Below, in pieces: positions 61,010 through 64,000 of a stretch of DNA of 64,000 nt (positions are counted from its first letter, which is position 1; every line of letters starts with the position of its first letter). The stretch is from Mesorhizobium shangrilense (GTDB lineage: Bacteria > Pseudomonadota > Alphaproteobacteria > Rhizobiales > Rhizobiaceae), in the NCBI RefSeq assembly GCF_040537815.1, contig NZ_JBEWSZ010000001.1, positions 868,001 through 932,000 of the forward strand, read 5' to 3'. A program made the translations under genes and the position numbers. The notes under the pieces are model-generated. The model was not told where the DNA came from, did no database searches, and was given only the letters and a program-made list of their open reading frames with translations.

Positions 61010-61909
61010 ATGAACGCCCCGCTCAATCATCCGCTGCCGCTGCTCGACCTCGACGTTTTGCGCACTTTCGTGGCGATTGCCGAAACCGGCAGCTTCACCA
61101 CCGCGGCCAATGCGGTGTTCCGCACGCCCTCGGCCGTCTCCATGCAGATCAAGAAGCTGGAGGACATTCTCGGCCGCTCCGTCTTCGCGCGCGACGCGCG
61201 TTCGGTGACGCTGACCACCGATGGCGAGGTGCTGCTGGGCTACGCGCGCCGGCTGTTGTCGATCAATCGCGAGGTCGTGTCGAAGTTCATCATTCCCGAT
61301 ATTGTCGGTGTTGTGCGGCTGGGATCGCCGGATGATTACGGCGAGCGCGTGCTGCCGCATGTGCTGAAGCGCTTCGCGCAGTCGCATCCCTCGATCGCCG
61401 TCGACGTCACCATCGACCAGAGCATCAATCTGCGCCGGCGGATGGACGACAGGGCGCTCGACATCACGCTTCTGACCAATTCCTACAAGACCAGCGCGCT
61501 CGGCGCTGAGGTGCTGCTCACCGAACCGATCGTCTGGGCCGGCGCCAAGGGTGGCTGCGCGCATCTGCGCGAACCGCTGCCGGTTTCATTGTGGGAAGAA
61601 GGCTGCGCCTGGCGGGCAGGGGCGCTCGATGCGCTTGGCCGCGAAGGCCGCAACTATCGCGTTGCCTACATGAGCGCGCATACGGCCGGCCAGCGCGCCG
61701 CCATCATGGCCGACCTCGCGGTCGCACCGCTGCCGAGATCGTTCCTCGGCAATGAGATGGTCGAGCTCAGCCCGAAGGACGGCATGCCCGACATCGGCAC
61801 CTACAACCTCGCCATGGTCGTGGCGCCGGACGCCAGCGCGCCGGTCAATGCGGTCGCCGATCACATCCGCGACACGTTCGAAGTGTTCAGGGAAACCGGC
61901 AAGTTCTGA
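61010..61909 (+). CDS. LysR-family transcriptional regulator
   Basis: The 299-residue protein has a LysR helix-turn-helix (LRTFVAIAETGSFTTAANAV, SAVSMQIKKLEDILGRSVF) and an effector-binding domain (GVVRLGSPDDYGERVLPHVL). The N-terminus is of the LrhA-like subgroup. It is divergent from the DUF1127 gene and convergent with the alpha/beta hydrolase gene. Target genes are not evident. Confidence 0.9.
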   Translation: MNAPLNHPLPLLDLDVLRTFVAIAETGSFTTAANAVFRTPSAVSMQIKKLEDILGRSVFARDARSVTLTTDGEVLLGYARRLLSINREVVSKFIIPDIVGVVRLGSPDDYGERVLPHVLKRFAQSHPSIAVDVTIDQSINLRRRMDDRALDITLLTNSYKTSALGAEVLLTEPIVWAGAKGGCAHLREPLPVSLWEEGCAWRAGALDALGREGRNYRVAYMSAHTAGQRAAIMADLAVAPLPRSFLGNEMVELSPKDGMPDIGTYNLAMVVAPDASAPVNAVADHIRDTFEVFRETGKF

Positions 61910-61941
61910 TCCGCCAATCGCGTCGGAAAGCAGGAGGAGCG

Positions 61942-62895
61942 CTACTCCGCCGCTTGGGCGGAGGGCGCTTCGAATTGTGCTCTCGCACTTTGCCTGACCG
62001 GTGCCTGGCTCTCGCTCAGAAATTCAACGATGTGTTGGCGTGCGCGGCGTGATTCCGGCATGTCGATCAGTGGCCAGACATGGAACATGCCTTCTTCATG
62101 GATGACATCGACCTCGACGCCGGCGGCGCGCGCCTTTTCGGCGAAGATCAGATTGTCGGGCGTCAGGAGATCGCGTGAGCCGATCAACAGCAGCGTTCTC
62201 GGCAGCACCGAGAGGTCGCCGTAGAGCGGGCTGATGTGCCAGTCGTTGCGGTCGATGCCCGCACTGTACATCCGGATCGCTTCCAGGCCGCCTGGAATGC
62301 CAAGCCACGGATCGTTGCGTTCCGCCTCGAACAGTTCTGGATTGGAAAGCGACATGTCGAGGCCCGGCGAAATCAGCACATGGCGCGATGGCAGGGGCAG
62401 GCCCTCCTCGGCAGCCATCATGGTCAGCACGACAGCCATGTTGCCACCGGCCGAGTCGCCCATGAAGATGATGTCTTCAGCCGCGGTCTCTTCGAGCATC
62501 TGGCTGTAGACCTCGCCGACCATTCCGAACATGTCATGGAAATCATGCTCGGGCGCGATGGGATAGATCGGCACGGTGATGCCGAAGCCTAGCCGATCGG
62601 CCATCTCGGCGATCAGATTCCAATGATAGGACGTGATTTCAAAGACATAGGCGCCACCGTGCAAGTAGAGAATCCGCCTCTGTTCGCCGCCTCTGGGTGC
62701 GATTTCGTAGACCGGAAAGTTGTTCACAGTGCGCGTCGTTATGTCGAGGCGCGAACGCAACGATGCGGGTGGCTGATGGTCCTCCGTCTTGCGCGCGTTG
62801 GCGATCCATCGCTGCAGGCTTTCCGGGCTCGAAAAGGCCTGCTTGCGGCTGTGCCTGAGGACGAAGGACACGAAGTGGCTTTTGAAACTTGGCAT
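61942..62895 (-). CDS. Alpha/beta hydrolase, hormone-sensitive lipase (HSL) type
   Basis: The 317-residue protein has the HSL motifs LYLHGGAYVF (oxyanion hole HGG) and GDSAGGN (nucleophile serine), then an Asp in GSRDLLTPD and a His in GMFHVWP, completing the triad. Such enzymes hydrolyse esters or lactones of small molecules. The ATG at 62893-62895 is chosen; an earlier one at 62976 lacks support. Substrate is unknown. Confidence 0.85.
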   Translation of the reverse strand: MPSFKSHFVSFVLRHSRKQAFSSPESLQRWIANARKTEDHQPPASLRSRLDITTRTVNNFPVYEIAPRGGEQRRILYLHGGAYVFEITSYHWNLIAEMADRLGFGITVPIYPIAPEHDFHDMFGMVGEVYSQMLEETAAEDIIFMGDSAGGNMAVVLTMMAAEEGLPLPSRHVLISPGLDMSLSNPELFEAERNDPWLGIPGGLEAIRMYSAGIDRNDWHISPLYGDLSVLPRTLLLIGSRDLLTPDNLIFAEKARAAGVEVDVIHEEGMFHVWPLIDMPESRRARQHIVEFLSESQAPVRQSARAQFEAPSAQAAE

Positions 62896-63139
62896 GCGGA
62901 TACACGAACTTCGGCAGAGCCGACTAAGAGAATTCCCCCTCTTTTCCGAAGATCGTGCCTTCGCCAGGAATGTCAAGATTTATGCCGCCCACGATTGTGT
63001 GACAGCGCTGGGGACCAGCCTCACTTCCGCCGGGGACGGAGGCGCAGCAGTGCTGCGCGAATTCGGTTGTCGGTGGGAGCCGAGGCCGGATGACGGCCCC
63101 GGCGTGCGCCGAGCAGTTTGCACTTGTCGGCGAATGTCA

Positions 63140-63325
63140 TCAGCGCGCGGCGCTCCAGATCGCGCCGGTCAGGCTCGCTCTCTCGCTCGATCGCGGCGAC
63201 ACCGGCCAGCCAATGTCCTTCTGGATTTCCGGCGGCAGGCTGTTCAGGATGCGCCTTGCCTTGTTGCGGTCATGCGCTTTCTTGATGGCCGCGCCATAGC
63301 GACCGAGGCTTTCAAACATCGACAT
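63140..63325 (-). CDS. DUF1127 small protein (second copy)
   Basis: The 61-residue Arg-rich protein shows ARRILNSLPPEIQKDIGWPV, closely similar to the copy at 60600 and of the same length. GGGAG lies 6 bases before the ATG at 63323-63325, so this start is favoured over the one two codons upstream. It has its own transcription unit. I see no clear terminator. Confidence 0.85.
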   Translation of the reverse strand: MSMFESLGRYGAAIKKAHDRNKARRILNSLPPEIQKDIGWPVSPRSSERASLTGAIWSAAR

Positions 63326-63489
63326 CTTCATCTCCCTTGGAGTCTTGCGGCGGCCGAAGACATTTCGTGCCTGCCGTTCGATGCCGGTTAAATGCCCCGC
63401 CTATGTATCCAGTGGATTTCGCGAAAGCGCGTTTGAGTTTCGAGATCGGTTCGATCTTGAAACATTTGCATGCAAATGAAATTGACTGG
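63326..63489. other. Intergenic region upstream of the second DUF1127 gene
   Basis: Part of a gap of about 400 bases; the rest is the inverted repeat to 63674. It contains the AT-richer promoter region of the DUF1127 gene. No gene was recognised. Confidence 0.4.
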
Positions 63490-63674
63490 CGGCAGCGCTG
63501 CCCCTCATCCGCCTGCCGGCACCTTCTCCCCGTATAGTGACGGGGAGAAGGGAACTGCGGCGCGCCCCTGCGCCTTCCGCAACGCTGGAGATTGGCGAAA
63601 TCCTTGGCGATGGCGTCCTTCTCCCCGTCACTATACGGGGAGAAGTGCCCGGCAGGGCGATGAGGGGCGGCGCC
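63490..63674. repeat. Large rhizobial inverted repeat (RIME-like)
   Basis: The left arm (about 63490-63552) and right arm (about 63613-63674) are near-exact inverse copies of about 60 bases. Each holds CTTCTCCCCGTATAGTGACG or its complement and the sequence GCCCCTCATC. The 60-base centre is unique. This is a typical dispersed intergenic element of Mesorhizobium and relatives. A shorter version with the same CCTTCTCCCC core is at 19290-19315. Confidence 0.8.
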
Positions 63675-63732
63675 GAGATTGGAGGAAAACAGAACGTCAG
63701 ATGACGCGCATCATTCTTCCAACATGCCCTTA

Positions 63733-63999
63733 CTATTCCCGGCTGCGTCTCGCTGCGTGACCTTCGCGCGAACGCCGCCGCGGCGCGGCATCTCCGGCGA
63801 CACCGTCTTCACTCACGGTCTTGCGCGGCGGCAGTTTCACCGCCGCCGACAGTTTCGGGAACGGATCGACTTTGTTCGGCAGCGCCATGGCGTAGACGAA
63901 ATGCTCTTGGAACTTAGGCTCCAGCGCGGTCTCGATCTTCTCGATCTGGCTGACGGTTTCCTCGATTTCGCGACGATAGCCGCGATTGAGCAAGGCCAT
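63733..63999 (-). CDS. C-terminal part of a probable DUF4445/ASKHA corrinoid-activating protein (cut by window edge)
   Basis: The visible 88 residues include KIETALEPKFQEHFVYAMAL followed by PNKVDPFPKLSAAVKLP. I recognise this as like the C-terminus of DUF4445 ferredoxin/ATPase proteins (RACo type), which reactivate corrinoid methyltransferases by ATP-driven reduction. The Met at 63999 is probably internal and the gene continues past base 64000. The last about 30 residues are Arg-rich and may lie outside the domain. Cobalamin and N-methyl genes elsewhere in the window fit this role, but the fragment is short. Confidence 0.5.
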   Translation of the reverse strand: MALLNRGYRREIEETVSQIEKIETALEPKFQEHFVYAMALPNKVDPFPKLSAAVKLPPRKTVSEDGVAGDAAPRRRSREGHAARRSRE

Positions 64000-64000
64000 G

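Noticed and set aside
62789..63391. Plus-strand frame of 200 codons
   Set aside because: It crosses the start of the hydrolase gene and the whole DUF1127 gene in antisense and has no recognisable domain.
1..64000. Search for tRNA, rRNA, CRISPR arrays, insertion sequences and phage genes
   Set aside because: No T-loop plus acceptor pattern, spaced repeat array, transposase or phage structural gene was recognised by eye; a covariance-model scan could still reveal a short RNA gene.

Overview
The window looks like a chromosomal segment of a Mesorhizobium-type rhizobium (Alphaproteobacteria, Hyphomicrobiales). The basis is GC-rich coding with strong third-position bias, rhizobial gene families (four-subunit sarcosine oxidase, aerobic cobalamin genes cobU/cobO/cobD/cobC, DUF1127 and DUF1194 proteins, an ECF41 sigma factor) and rhizobial intergenic palindromes. 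No rRNA, tRNA, CRISPR array, insertion sequence or prophage was recognised. Coding density is high and many genes overlap by 1, 4 or 8 bases, so most of the window is organised as translationally coupled operons.

Layout. 1-2.4 kb: malyl-CoA lyase (cut by the window edge), serine-glyoxylate aminotransferase and a LuxR-type regulator with a degenerate receiver domain. 2.7-6.1 kb: MerR regulator, ICMT-like methyltransferase, DUF1624 acyltransferase-like membrane protein and an MFS transporter. 6.1-7.3 kb: Rieske oxygenase of the glycine-betaine monooxygenase type, with a perfect 20-bp palindrome at its promoter. 7.5-11.2 kb: late cobalamin genes plus a small tyrosine phosphatase. 11.2-12.5 kb: creatininase-like hydrolase and Rid-family protein. 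12.6-19.3 kb: a tightly packed operon behind a near-consensus sigma-54 promoter, holding an NMT1-like ABC importer, a CodA-like deaminase, an FAD oxidase and two flavodoxin-fold NAD(P)H oxidoreductases. 19.3-27.1 kb: an XRE-cupin regulator with twin operators, followed by a four-gene coupled operon (two FAD/GcvT demethylating oxidases, homocysteine-type methyltransferase, aminotransferase), with a divergent nitroreductase. 27.9-32.7 kb: DHA2 exporter, LysR regulator, a decayed DMT-type membrane gene, a VOC protein, and AhpD-like plus ECF41 sigma factor genes. 32.8-38.0 kb: sarcosine oxidase operon soxBDAG. 38.2-41.4 kb: MscS-type channel and a small secreted protein. 41.6-49.4 kb: a polyprenyl-phosphate-sugar cluster with a HAD-UbiA fusion, DprE1-like oxidase, ArnE-like flippase, SDR epimerase, class III aminotransferase, GT-C-like membrane protein and FkbM methyltransferase. 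49.6-55.7 kb: a third FAD/GcvT protein, a site-2 protease and small hypothetical, VWA-type and beta/gamma-crystallin proteins. 55.8-59.8 kb: NitT/TauT-type ABC transporter and a GlxA/GbdR-like regulator. 60-64 kb: small Arg-rich and DUF1127 proteins, LysR regulator, alpha/beta hydrolase, rhizobial repeats and the end of a probable DUF4445/RACo-like gene.

The common thread is breakdown of N-methylated glycines and one-carbon handling. A Rieske demethylase, three FAD/GcvT oxidases and sarcosine oxidase would feed methyl groups to folate. Malyl-CoA lyase and serine-glyoxylate aminotransferase handle C2/serine-cycle intermediates. Cobalamin genes and a possible corrinoid-activating protein fit corrinoid methyl transfer. 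Specific substrates are inferred from family membership and context only.
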